The position numbers and the translations under genes were made by a program. Of a stretch of 64,000 nt of DNA, positions 35,080 through 44,046 are shown piece after piece. The notes beneath the pieces are model-generated. The model was not told the DNA's origin, made no database searches, and was given only the letters and a program-made list of their open reading frames with translations. Source of the stretch: Afipia sp049747295 (GTDB lineage Bacteria > Pseudomonadota > Alphaproteobacteria > Rhizobiales > Xanthobacteraceae); assembly GCF_049747295.1 (NCBI RefSeq), contig NZ_JBMHJM010000001.1, forward strand, positions 4,774,001 to 4,838,000, in the 5' to 3' direction. Position 1 is the first letter of the stretch; each line of letters opens with the position of its first letter.

Positions 35080-36684
35080 ATGTTGGACCTTGCTCGCGAG
35101 ATTATCGGCAGCCAGCCGATACTGACGGCATTTCTGGCAATCGGACTTGGATATCTCGTTGGTCAGATCAGTATCGGCGGCTTCTCTCTCGGTGTTGGCG
35201 CTGTTCTCTTCGTCGGGCTGGCACTCGGGGCTTTCGCGCCGAAAGCTCAAATTACGGGCCCGATCGGTTTGACTGGGCTGGTCATGTTTCTCTACGGGAT
35301 CGGCATCCTCTATGGCCGTCAGTTCTTCGAGGGCATGGTGGGGGCAGGGCAGAAATATAATCTCCTCGCGCTGGTGGCGTGTGTGGCAGGCCTGTTCGTC
35401 GCGCTTGGTTTGGGCCACGTCTTCGGCATCAAAATCGGCCATACGCTCGGCATCTATGCCGGATCGATGACGAGCACAGCCACGCTGCAAGCGGGACTGG
35501 ACGTCATGAAGAACAAGGATCCATCGATCGGTTACTCGGTCGCGTATCCCTTCGGCGTCATCGGCCCGATCCTCTGCATCTATTTCATGACACGCATGGT
35601 GAAACCGAAATTCCCGCCCAAGGCGCAGCGCTTTCACATGGGAGAAATTTTGATCGGGGAAAGCTTCGCGGGCCACCGGCTCGGCGACCTGACGAAGGAC
35701 GAACTGCAGGGTTTGCAGGTGACCATGATCCGAAAGGACAACCACAATTACGTGCCGACGCCGGATACCATCCTTTCTCCCGGCGATGCGGTGCTGGTGG
35801 TGGGTGACCGCCAGGATGCGATTGCAGCCGCGGCCGCGCGGCTCGGAAAACTGGAGCCCGGCCGCTTGGCCAGCGACAGAACCGATCTCGATTATATCCG
35901 CGTCTTCGTCGGCAAAGCTGGTGCCGTCGGCATCCCGCTGTCGCGCCTCCAAATGCCCGCGGGCTATCCCACACATATCCTGCACGTCCGCCGTTATGAT
36001 GCCGACCTGATCCCGACCGATGATCTTATGCTGGAATTCGGTGACCGGGTCGGCGTGCTAACGCCTCCCGATAAAAAGGAGGAAATCCGCAAGCACTTTG
36101 GTGACAGTGTCAAAGCGACAGCGGAATTCAGCTACGTTTCGTTGGGACTAGGGATGGTGCTTGGCATTCTACTCGGCCTCATTCCAATCCCGATCCCTGG
36201 TGTCGGCACCGTGGCGCTTGGAATCGGCGGCGGCCCGCTGATCGTGGCTCTCATCCTTGGCAAGTTACGGCGCACCGGACCGTTGCTGTGGACCATGCCG
36301 TTGCCGGCCAACATCGTGTTGCGAAACTTCGGGCTTGCGATGTTCCTGGCGACCGTCGGTGTCAACGCCGGGCAGCCGTTCGTCCGGACCGTCACGGAAA
36401 CCGGACTGACCATGCTGTTCATCGGTGTCGCCGTGTTGCTGACGACGGTTCTCATCGTCTTGCTCGTCGGTCACTACGTGATGAAAATTCCCTACGATGA
36501 CCTTGTGGGTGTCGCGTCCGGGGCGACAGGAAACCCTGCCATTCTGGTCTACTCCACCAAGATGGCGCCGACCGAACGTCCCGACATCGGCTACGCCATG
36601 ATCTTCCCGTCGATGACCATTGTGAAGGTTGTGGCGGTGCAGATTATCGGTCTCTTGGCGATCGGTGGGAATGCGGGGCAATGA
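35080..36684 (+). CDS. AspT/YidE/YbjL-type transporter (aspartate:alanine exchanger family)
   Basis: 534 residues from ATG 35080 (GGGGAGGAAGAC ribosome site). Two membrane halves, each with an AspT/YidE/YbjL duplication motif (GIYAGSMTSTATLQAG; SGATGNPAILVYSTKMAPTERPDIGYAMIF), flank a central soluble region with two RCK_C/TrkA_C-like domains at ~190-360. Known relatives exchange organic acids or amino acids such as aspartate/alanine or succinate. Its place in the pfl operon suggests movement of a fermentation acid, but the substrate is unproven. Confidence 0.9.
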   Translation: MLDLAREIIGSQPILTAFLAIGLGYLVGQISIGGFSLGVGAVLFVGLALGAFAPKAQITGPIGLTGLVMFLYGIGILYGRQFFEGMVGAGQKYNLLALVACVAGLFVALGLGHVFGIKIGHTLGIYAGSMTSTATLQAGLDVMKNKDPSIGYSVAYPFGVIGPILCIYFMTRMVKPKFPPKAQRFHMGEILIGESFAGHRLGDLTKDELQGLQVTMIRKDNHNYVPTPDTILSPGDAVLVVGDRQDAIAAAAARLGKLEPGRLASDRTDLDYIRVFVGKAGAVGIPLSRLQMPAGYPTHILHVRRYDADLIPTDDLMLEFGDRVGVLTPPDKKEEIRKHFGDSVKATAEFSYVSLGLGMVLGILLGLIPIPIPGVGTVALGIGGGPLIVALILGKLRRTGPLLWTMPLPANIVLRNFGLAMFLATVGVNAGQPFVRTVTETGLTMLFIGVAVLLTTVLIVLLVGHYVMKIPYDDLVGVASGATGNPAILVYSTKMAPTERPDIGYAMIFPSMTIVKVVAVQIIGLLAIGGNAGQ

Positions 36685-37621
36685 CGTGAGAGACGCCCCC
36701 TTACATCGTATTGAACCTTTGCCGCCGCCGCAGGTTGTCACCTTTGAGGCGGTGATGCCTGCGGCGATGGCTCTGCGCGCTGAAGAGAGCGGAATCAAAC
36801 GCGCCGAACTCGATCCGCTGGTTGCCTTCGTCCTGAGCGTTCTGGCTGGTGCATTCGTTGCGTTCGGAGCCATTTTTGCCACCACCGTATTGGCAGGCAC
36901 AATAACGACCTTCGCTCCCAGTGGCGCTTTAGAATCGACGGGGCTCTTGCCTTACGGAGTCACGCGGTTGCTCAGCGGTCTGGCGTTCTGCGTTGGCATC
37001 CTTGCTGTGATCATCGCCGGTGCAGAGCTCTTCACCGGCAACAATCTCCTCGTCATGGCCTGGGCGAGCCACAAGGTGTCGACACGGGCGCTCCTCTACA
37101 ACTGGATTCTCGTTTTTGTTGGAAACTTTGCCGGCGCGTTCTTCATGGCGTGTCTGATGTTTCTGACCACGCAGTACACGTTCGGCGGCGGCGCGGTTGG
37201 GTTGGCCGCGTTGAACACGGCGAATGCGAAGTCGGCGCTGTCTTTCGTCCCGGCATTCACGCTCGGGATTCTCTGTAATGCCCTCGTGTGTCTTGCGGTC
37301 TGGATGTGCTTCAGCGCTCGGACCAATATCGATCGGGTGGTGACGGCGCTGCCACCGGTGACGGCATTCGCCGCCGCCGGATTCGAGCACTCCATTGCGA
37401 ACATTTATTTCCTTCCGATGGGCTTGTTCATCAAAGCCGGCGCTCCGGAATCTTTTTGGAAATCCATCAACAGGACGCCGGCGGATTTTCCAGACCTGAC
37501 CTGGGCTAACTTCGTCGGCAATCTTATTCCCGTGACACTCGGAAACATCGTCGGCGGCTCGGTCATGGTCGCAGCGGCTTACTGGTTTGTCTACCTGCGT
37601 CACCGTTCAACCGGGGAGTAA
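36671..37621 (+). CDS. focA: FocA-type formate/nitrite transporter
   Basis: 316 residues from ATG 36671, overlapping the upstream gene's end by 14 bp; GTG 36686 is an alternative. Six hydrophobic segments and FNT-family motifs are present: AGAELFTGNNLLVMAWASH, NFAGAFFMACLMF, FEHSIANIYFLPMGLF and LIPVTLGNIVGGSVMVAAAYW. It is an inner-membrane channel for formate, probably exporting the formate made by PflB. The N-terminal ~45 residues are longer than in E. coli FocA. Confidence 0.93.
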   Translation: MRGNDVRDAPLHRIEPLPPPQVVTFEAVMPAAMALRAEESGIKRAELDPLVAFVLSVLAGAFVAFGAIFATTVLAGTITTFAPSGALESTGLLPYGVTRLLSGLAFCVGILAVIIAGAELFTGNNLLVMAWASHKVSTRALLYNWILVFVGNFAGAFFMACLMFLTTQYTFGGGAVGLAALNTANAKSALSFVPAFTLGILCNALVCLAVWMCFSARTNIDRVVTALPPVTAFAAAGFEHSIANIYFLPMGLFIKAGAPESFWKSINRTPADFPDLTWANFVGNLIPVTLGNIVGGSVMVAAAYWFVYLRHRSTGE

Positions 37622-37672
37622 CGGTGGCGCCGGCGCTGATCGAGGGATGGCCAAAGCAATGGAGTGATCGTC

Positions 37673-38728
37673 ATGCCGTCAAACTCGGCAACTTGGGAAA
37701 CAAACAAGGACTTGCCCGTCGGCAAGGGAGCCACTGTGCAGCAATTCTTTGCCGATGTCGGAAAGGATCGTCTCGAGATCAACGTTGCTCCTTGGGGCGA
37801 GGGACAGTTGACAGTGAACGGCCGGGAAATCGCGCGGACCGCTGAGGCGAAGGATCGTCGCGAGGCGTTCTCGAGTTTGAAGCAGGCTGCCGAGCAATAT
37901 TTACGAGGCGAGCCGATCGGTCTGTCACTGAATGGAAAGCGCCGGCTGATCCCGGCGGTGAAGGCGAAACTCCTCGAAGGCAAGAAGGGACTGGTCGTCG
38001 GTATCGCCAACGACCAGTCGATCGCATGGGGATGTGCCGCCGCATTTCGTGCTTTAGGAGCAGACCTGGCCGTCACCTATCTCAACGACAAAGCAAAGAA
38101 GCACGTCGAACCACTGGCGCGTGAGCTCGACGCCAAAATCGTGATGCCGCTCGATGCGCAGGTGCCGGGGCAGATGGAGGCCGTGTTCGAGCGCATCGCG
38201 AAGGATTGGGGAAGGCTGGATTTTGTCGTCCATTCGATTGCCTTCGCACCCAAGGAGGCTTTGCATGGCCGCGTGGTTGACGTGTCTTTGGAGGGATTTC
38301 TGACCACCATGCAGGTGTCGTGCTGGACATTCCTGCAGATGGCGAAGCTGGCGGAGCCTTTGATGAAAAAGGGCGGCACGCTCTTCACCATGACGTATTA
38401 CGGAAGTCAGACGGTGGTGAAGAACTACAACATTATGGGGGTGGCAAAGGCCGCTCTTGAGAGCGCCGTGCGGTATGTCTCGGCCGAGCTTGGACCAAAA
38501 GGAATCCGTGTCCATGCGATATCCCCGGGGCCGCTCGCGACGCGGGCCGCGTCCGGCATTCCGGAGTTTGATAAGCTACTTGAAAAAGCCAAGGCCAAAG
38601 CGCCTGCACGAAGTCTCGTGAAGATCGAGGACGTCGGAGCCGCCACCGCCTTCCTGGCGCATGACGCGGCGCGGCTTATTACGGGCGATACGATCTACAT
38701 CGACGGCGGCTATCACGTCGTAGACTAA
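37673..38728 (+). CDS. fabI: Enoyl-ACP reductase (FabI family) with ~95-residue N-terminal extension
   Basis: 351 residues from ATG 37673 (GGAG at good spacing). Residues ~100-351 are a FabI-type short-chain reductase with GIANDQSIAWGCA for NAD binding, SIAFAPKEAL, and catalytic NYNIMGVAKAALE with Tyr and Lys. The first ~95 residues (VQQFFADVGKDRLEINVAPWGEG) are extra and unrecognised. It probably reduces enoyl-thioesters. Position at the end of the pfl operon is unusual for a housekeeping FabI and suggests a specialised, low-oxygen second copy. Confidence 0.9.
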   Translation: MPSNSATWETNKDLPVGKGATVQQFFADVGKDRLEINVAPWGEGQLTVNGREIARTAEAKDRREAFSSLKQAAEQYLRGEPIGLSLNGKRRLIPAVKAKLLEGKKGLVVGIANDQSIAWGCAAAFRALGADLAVTYLNDKAKKHVEPLARELDAKIVMPLDAQVPGQMEAVFERIAKDWGRLDFVVHSIAFAPKEALHGRVVDVSLEGFLTTMQVSCWTFLQMAKLAEPLMKKGGTLFTMTYYGSQTVVKNYNIMGVAKAALESAVRYVSAELGPKGIRVHAISPGPLATRAASGIPEFDKLLEKAKAKAPARSLVKIEDVGAATAFLAHDAARLITGDTIYIDGGYHVVD

Positions 38729-38804
38729 TTTGGAGAATGAATCGCACTCCTTCAAGTCATCTTTGTAAGCCGGCATGCCGCGACCGACGGGCCGGGAACG
38801 GCGC

Positions 38805-39767
38805 CTACAACATAGTCGTGTTCGATCTCACCCCGGAACTCTCTAGGTCGGACGTTCGCGACGCATTTCGATAGGCCTTGGGTGAATTGCCGGTCACACG
38901 CTTGAAGGCGGTGCTGAAGGCGCTTTCCGATAAATAACCAAGCGATTGGGCGATCTTCGCCACGGTGGTGGATTCGTCCCGTAAGGCACGTTCGGCAAGG
39001 CGCATGCGCCATTCCGCCAAATAGGTCAGGGGCGCGACGCCCGCGACCGCTTTGAAGTGGGACGCCAACGTTGATCGGGACATGGCGCAGGCCTTGGCGA
39101 GTTCATCGAGATGCCAGGAGCGGCTGGGATCGCCATGCATCAAGCGGAGCGCGGGAGCGATGCGCGGGTCGGCAAGAGCCCGCAGCCATCCAGCGGGCAT
39201 GACATCCGCTGTTTTGAGATGTGCACGCAAAATCTGAATGAACAGGAGTTGGGCGAGCTGCGCGGACGCAAGCTGCGCGCCGGGCTGCTCGGCAGATCGT
39301 TCCTCAACGAGTTGCTCAAGAAGCCATCGGAAAGCCACCGCCTGCGGTGAGCCCGCCGGGACGTGTATCCACGGCGGTAGAACATTCGCCAGCAGCCGTC
39401 CGCTCGCCGGATCAAGCAGGACGTGGCCGCCGATATGGGCAAAGTCTTCGCCATTACCGATCTGTGTCGTCGATCCGCCGGTGCCGGAAAAGAGCGCCAT
39501 CGCGTCGACGGGGGGGACACTCGGGTCACTTGCCAAAATGAAAGACCGCTTGGCCGTCAGCAAGCCGACATCGCCGGCTTTGAAATGCAGCGGCTCGGCC
39601 TCGCCATCGATGCAGACCCAGCAGTTGCCCTTCACGACGGCAAAGAACTTGATCTTGTCGGGGGCCGGAAAGCGGATTGCCCAGAGGCCTCCTGCCGTGA
39701 AACCGCCGGTGACGAGCGATTCAGCATTCGTGAATTTGAGAATATCGGAGAAGGGGTCCACGCTCAT
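38805..39767 (-). CDS. AraC-family regulator with cupin sensor
   Basis: 320 residues from ATG 39767. An N-terminal cupin-type domain (~1-180; CWVCIDGEAEPLHFKAGDVGLL) and a C-terminal AraC double helix-turn-helix (~220-305; LAKACAMSRSTLASHFK, IAQSLGYLSESAFSTAFKRVTGNSPKAYR) are seen. Divergent from the SDR reductase gene at 39968, which it probably controls. The ligand is unknown. Annotated relatives with a cupin of this type often regulate adjacent oxidoreductases. Confidence 0.9.
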   Translation of the reverse strand: MSVDPFSDILKFTNAESLVTGGFTAGGLWAIRFPAPDKIKFFAVVKGNCWVCIDGEAEPLHFKAGDVGLLTAKRSFILASDPSVPPVDAMALFSGTGGSTTQIGNGEDFAHIGGHVLLDPASGRLLANVLPPWIHVPAGSPQAVAFRWLLEQLVEERSAEQPGAQLASAQLAQLLFIQILRAHLKTADVMPAGWLRALADPRIAPALRLMHGDPSRSWHLDELAKACAMSRSTLASHFKAVAGVAPLTYLAEWRMRLAERALRDESTTVAKIAQSLGYLSESAFSTAFKRVTGNSPKAYRNASRTSDLESSGVRSNTTML

Positions 39768-39967
39768 TCCTGGACTATCGCGCAAGGAATATGGACTTTC
39801 AAGCATTCACAGTCCGAGCATCCAAGCCTACGTCAGGGCAGTTCGCTAAACACCCTCCGCGCCGACGCTCTCCGTCGGTATTTCGCGGAGATGCCGAAGC
39901 GCGACAGGCCTTAGGCGCCGGCCTCGATCTGACGATCGTCCGCCGAGCGGCCAATCTGGAGATCGAC

Positions 39968-41014
39968 ATGAGCAACGAATTGGTACTCGTCACCGGCGGA
40001 ACCGGCTTTATTGCCCAGCACTGCATGATCGCGCTGTTGAATGCTGGATATCGCGTGCGCACCACGGTCCGCTCACCATCACGGGAAGCAGAAGTCCGGG
40101 GAAATCTCAAAGTTGGCGGAGCGGAGCCGGGCGATCGCCTGTCGTTCGTCACAGCCGATCTCAGCGCTGACCGAGGATGGGCCGAGGCGGCTTCCGGTTG
40201 TCATTTCGTCATGCACGGCGCTTCACCGACGCCATCGGGCGATCAGGTTCGCGAGGAGGATTGGATCAAGCCTGCTGTCGAGGGAAACCTGCGGGTGCTT
40301 CGCGCCGCCCGCGATGCCGGCGTGAAGCGCGTGGTCCTCACGTCTGCCTTCGGCGCCGTTGGCGTTGGACATAAGCCAAGTTATCCGCGGCCGTTCAAAG
40401 AAACCGATTGGAGCGATCTGACGGGTAATGTCGCGCCCTATCAGAAATCGAAGACGCTTTCCGAGCGGGCCGCCTGGGATTTCATCGCGCGAGAAGGGGG
40501 CGGACTTGAACTGTCTGCCGTCAATCCGACGGCTGTCCTCGGCCCCGTTCTCGGTCCGGACTATTCGCACTCAATCCGGACGATCAAGACCATGATGGAC
40601 GGACAGCCGGGCTGTCCGAAGATCAACTCCGGTTTCGTCGATGTTCGCGATGTCGCTGACTTGCATCTTCGCGCGATGACCAATGCTGCCGCCACTGGTG
40701 AACGATTTCTCGCGATCTCCGGCGAAAGCATGTGGATGGTGGATGTCGCCAAGGTTCTGCGGCTTCGCCTGGGTGTCGTCGCAAGCAAAGTGTCTACGCG
40801 GGTGCTGCCCAACTGGTTGATGCGGCTTACGGCCCTGAGAAATCCAGCGCTCAAAGGGGTCTTGCCGCTGCTCGACTACAACATGAACGCGACGAGCGAA
40901 AAAGCACGACGGGTGCTCGGCTGGGCGCCGCGTTCGCGGGAGGATGCGATCGTTGCGACCGCCGAGAGCCTGATCCAGCTTGGTTTGCTGGAAGGTTTGA
41001 AAGCGGCGGCGTAG
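39968..41014 (+). CDS. NAD(P)-dependent epimerase/dihydroflavonol reductase-like SDR
   Basis: 348 residues from ATG 39968 (GGAG ribosome site). Extended SDR: the N-terminal glycine motif is VLVTGGTGFIAQHCM, and the catalytic Tyr-x3-Lys is in VAPYQKSKTLSERAAW. A substrate-binding C-terminal part follows. It resembles aldehyde/dihydroflavonol-4-reductases; the substrate is unknown. Divergent from its probable AraC regulator. Confidence 0.9.
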   Translation: MSNELVLVTGGTGFIAQHCMIALLNAGYRVRTTVRSPSREAEVRGNLKVGGAEPGDRLSFVTADLSADRGWAEAASGCHFVMHGASPTPSGDQVREEDWIKPAVEGNLRVLRAARDAGVKRVVLTSAFGAVGVGHKPSYPRPFKETDWSDLTGNVAPYQKSKTLSERAAWDFIAREGGGLELSAVNPTAVLGPVLGPDYSHSIRTIKTMMDGQPGCPKINSGFVDVRDVADLHLRAMTNAAATGERFLAISGESMWMVDVAKVLRLRLGVVASKVSTRVLPNWLMRLTALRNPALKGVLPLLDYNMNATSEKARRVLGWAPRSREDAIVATAESLIQLGLLEGLKAAA

Positions 41015-41049
41015 CATCGTCGCGTGGAAGCGGGAAGAGTGGCTGCACT

Positions 41050-41724
41050 CTACGCGCGATGATCGGACGATGAGGGGTCTTCGACATCGAAGCCCGTCCC
41101 GAGCCCTGAACCCATACCGCCACCCATTCCCATTCCACCGCCGCCACCTTTTCCGCCGCCGCCTTGTCGGGAGTCTTTCTCTCCACGCTCGCCCTTGCCG
41201 CGGCCGCCGGAGTTTGAGGGACGTGCAGGGCCCTGCATTGGAATCGCAAGGTCAGCCGGGATCGGATCGAGATCGAGGGCGTCGCGAATGAAAGCACGGA
41301 GTGCGACGACGAGGTCATGCACATGCACGGGGCGCCCGGCAACCAATTCGCGCGCGGCGCGTTCAGCGAGGCGGACGTGTTCTTCGGTCCCCAGCAGGAT
41401 GATGTCCGACAAAGCCGCCTCGACCGCGTCGCGGATGCGTCGCCGGCGGTCTGATCCCTCAGCACTGCCATTGGACAGGTCCACGGGTTCAATGACCTCG
41501 GTCTCCGCAGTGGGCTCGCCTGTACGGCGCAGATCACGCAGGTGTGTCGGATCGACGGCGAGATTGCCGGTGAACGAGCCGCCTAACGTTTTGTAGGCCG
41601 CGATCAGTGTCCGCAGCCGCTCGTTGATCTGGCGATTCATGCGTTCGCGGCGTTGCTGAATCGTGAACATCGCCAGCAGACGGATGCTGACGCCGATGAG
41701 CGTGAACAACGCCAGGCCGATCAA
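41050..41724 (-). CDS. Membrane-anchored protein with Gly-rich C-terminus, function unknown
   Basis: About 224 residues. An N-terminal hydrophobic anchor (IGLALFTLIGVSIRLLAMF), a helical basic region, a soluble middle (RRIRDAVEAALSDIILLGTEEHVRLAE) and a Gly/Met-rich tail from ~185 are seen. The frame is open further upstream into the LysR gene, and an in-frame CTG at 41769 has GGGAGG 5 bp before it, so the true start may be non-canonical and add 15 residues to the anchor. Probably co-transcribed with the LysR gene. Confidence 0.65.
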   Translation of the reverse strand: MIGLALFTLIGVSIRLLAMFTIQQRRERMNRQINERLRTLIAAYKTLGGSFTGNLAVDPTHLRDLRRTGEPTAETEVIEPVDLSNGSAEGSDRRRRIRDAVEAALSDIILLGTEEHVRLAERAARELVAGRPVHVHDLVVALRAFIRDALDLDPIPADLAIPMQGPARPSNSGGRGKGERGEKDSRQGGGGKGGGGGMGMGGGMGSGLGTGFDVEDPSSSDHRA

Positions 41725-41755
41725 CGTCGCCAGCAGGCTCTGCCACGAACTAAAA

Positions 41756-42700
41756 TCAATATTGCGCAGGGGAGCCTCCCTTGTCGGTAGCCGCCGAGTG
41801 GCCTTTCACGTGATCGATGAAAGCGCGTAGCTTCGGCAGAACCTGGCGCTTGCCGGGATGGTAGAGGAAGACACCCGGCGCCATCGACGCGAATGGCTCC
41901 AGCACGTGTACCAGTCTTCCGGCAGCCACATGTTCGGCGGCGATCGGCTCAGGGACTTGCGCAAGGCCGACGCCTTCGAGCGCCGCGCCAAGCACGGTGG
42001 GAAAGTCGTTGGCAATGAGCGGGCCTGAGACGGCAATCTCGATGGCGCGTCCGTTGTCGTTGAGCGGCCATAGTGCGAGCGCGCCGCTGGAACGCCGCCA
42101 TCGCACGCAGGAGTGCCGGCGCAGATCGTCCGGCCGCTCAGGCCGGCCGTTCCGGGCGAGATAGGCGGGACTGCCGACAATGATGAAGCGGAACGGCGGC
42201 GTCAGCCGCACCGTGACCATGTCGGCGGCGATGAACTGGCCCATCCGCACACCGGCATCAAATCCTTCGGCCGCGAGGTCGATCAGTTCCTCGCTCGCTG
42301 CGATCTCCACTTCCACTTCGGGATAGGCCTGGCAGAAGGAGGCGATCAGCGGCTCCAGCAGGATCGGCACCACGGCGCGCGGCACCGAAAGGCGCAACAG
42401 TCCAGCAGGCCGCTGTCCGAGGTCACGGGCCGTTTCGCTGGCTGCGATGAGTTCTTCGAAGGCGGGCTTGGCGCGCGACAGGAAACGCTCACCGGCCTCG
42501 GTCAGGCCGACGCTGCGCGTGGTGCGAATGAACAGCGCCGCACCAACGCGCGACTCCAGCGCGCGTACCGCCTGGCTGATGGCTGACGGAGTGACGTTGA
42601 GTTCGACGGCGGCCTTGCGAAAACTGCGGTGCTCGGCAACCCGCAGGAACGCCTCCACGCCGTCGAGTGCACCCTGCCTGACTGTGAAGTTCTGCTTCAT
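41756..42700 (-). CDS. LysR-family transcriptional regulator
   Basis: 314 residues. An N-terminal winged helix (DGVEAFLRVAEHRSFRKAAVELNVTPSAISQAVRALE) precedes a LysR substrate-binding domain (~95-290). Ligand unknown. Divergent from the membrane-protein gene at 42840 across 139 bp, the usual arrangement for a LysR protein and its target. Confidence 0.93.
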   Translation of the reverse strand: MKQNFTVRQGALDGVEAFLRVAEHRSFRKAAVELNVTPSAISQAVRALESRVGAALFIRTTRSVGLTEAGERFLSRAKPAFEELIAASETARDLGQRPAGLLRLSVPRAVVPILLEPLIASFCQAYPEVEVEIAASEELIDLAAEGFDAGVRMGQFIAADMVTVRLTPPFRFIIVGSPAYLARNGRPERPDDLRRHSCVRWRRSSGALALWPLNDNGRAIEIAVSGPLIANDFPTVLGAALEGVGLAQVPEPIAAEHVAAGRLVHVLEPFASMAPGVFLYHPGKRQVLPKLRAFIDHVKGHSAATDKGGSPAQY

Positions 42701-42839
42701 GGCTCGTCCACATTATCGCGGATAGTCGCCTGCTGGAAGCAGCCGTAAATCTTGTGATGCAAAGTCGGTCGACGGTTGAGGAGAGGCTTCATCCCGCCGG
42801 GTTCGCTGCCGCGTCAATCAACGCCTGATGGGAGATCAC

Positions 42840-43361
42840 ATGTCGCCGGGAATCATCTTCCAGATCCATCTCGTCCTGGGTTACGTCGCGTGGTCGCTTT
42901 GCTTAGGCGCGTACATCTGGCCAAGGCTGAAAGCGATGGACCACACCGAAGCGCACCGCGCCATTGCCACGTTGCACAGCTTCCGCTTCTTCGGGCTCGT
43001 GTTCATGCTCCCGGGCGTGGTCGGCGCCAATTTGCCCGCGCATTTTGCCCATTTCGCCGCGACCTATGATTTCGCGACCGGTGTGCTGGCCATGCTGGCG
43101 CTGATCACGGTCAGGATACGGCCGCTGTTTTGGCTGTTTGTCATAGCCTTCAATCTCGTAGGGTTGGCCGACCTCGTCCTCGACTATACTCACGCTGTCC
43201 AGGTTGATCTGCCCGCGCATGCAGGGGAGTTAGGTGCTGCCTACGCGATCCCGATCCTCTTCGTGCCGACGCTGATGATCACGCACCTCATCGCGTTCTA
43301 TTTGTTGGCACGTCGTCAGTTTGGCGCGAGGCAGGAGCTTGCGGATGCGGCTGCATCCTAG
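42840..43361 (+). CDS. Five-TM membrane protein, function unknown
   Basis: 173 residues from ATG 42840, chosen over ATG 42828 because GGGAGA lies 5 bp before it. About five hydrophobic segments (IHLVLGYVAWSLCLGAYIW; FFGLVFMLPGVVGANL; GVLAMLALITVRI; LFWLFVIAFNLVGLADLVL; AIPILFVPTLMITHLIAFYLL). No catalytic motif is recognised. Probably regulated by the divergent LysR protein. Confidence 0.85.
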   Translation: MSPGIIFQIHLVLGYVAWSLCLGAYIWPRLKAMDHTEAHRAIATLHSFRFFGLVFMLPGVVGANLPAHFAHFAATYDFATGVLAMLALITVRIRPLFWLFVIAFNLVGLADLVLDYTHAVQVDLPAHAGELGAAYAIPILFVPTLMITHLIAFYLLARRQFGARQELADAAAS

Positions 43362-43462
43362 ATCCGCAACATCGTCTCGCCGCTGAACGACAGGATCCGA
43401 GGAAGAACTTCGAATTCGTGACATCGCCTGCAGACAACTGCACGGGCCCACAGCCAGAAAAA

Positions 43463-43912
43463 TCAGGTCGACATCGCTCGCTCAATCAACGAGCCGAGCA
43501 GCCGCTTGAGCTCATTCGTTGATTTGTCGCCGTAGTCCTGCATGATGCGGGCTTCGTGACTTTGGACGAGGGGCTTTATCCGTTTGGCGAGTGCTTTCCC
43601 TCGATCGGACAAATACAGCAGGACCTTCCGGCGATCCTTTGGATCCTGCGCACGGTAAACCAGCGCATCGGAAACCATTCGATCAACCATTTTCGTGAGA
43701 GTGGGATGGTGGAGGAGAACGGCCTCGGCAAGCTCCCCCATCGACAGACCTTTATCGCCCGAGAGGATGGTCAGGATTCGCGATTGCTCGACAGGAACAC
43801 CTTCCTGCCGCAAGCGCTCATCGAGCTGCCGCGAAATCTCGCGGTTTGCCTGGGCCAGAAGGTAGGCAAGATGCTCGGTGATGGGCAGGTCACTTGAGGC
43901 TGATTTGGCCAC
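43463..43912 (-). CDS. MarR-family transcriptional regulator
   Basis: 149 residues from GTG 43912. Winged helix with SMGELAEAVLLHHPTLTKMVDRMV and the wing VYRAQDPKDRRKVLLYLSDRGKALAKR, typical of MarR. It is divergent from the AmiC-like gene and next to the amidase/ABC cluster, so it may regulate it. Ligand unknown. The 100 bp downstream hold a 33-bp stretch resembling the end of ctaD. Confidence 0.9.
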   Translation of the reverse strand: MAKSASSDLPITEHLAYLLAQANREISRQLDERLRQEGVPVEQSRILTILSGDKGLSMGELAEAVLLHHPTLTKMVDRMVSDALVYRAQDPKDRRKVLLYLSDRGKALAKRIKPLVQSHEARIMQDYGDKSTNELKRLLGSLIERAMST

Positions 43913-44046
43913 GGCGGAGCCTCTAAATTCAACGCGGATCGCCGTGCTTTATGCACGGGGAAAGTTGAAAATTCAACATTTTGTCCTAAAATATCTCGTG
44001 CTGGATGGCCTTGGGGGCAACACAGCGTCGGAATTGATGAGGAAAA

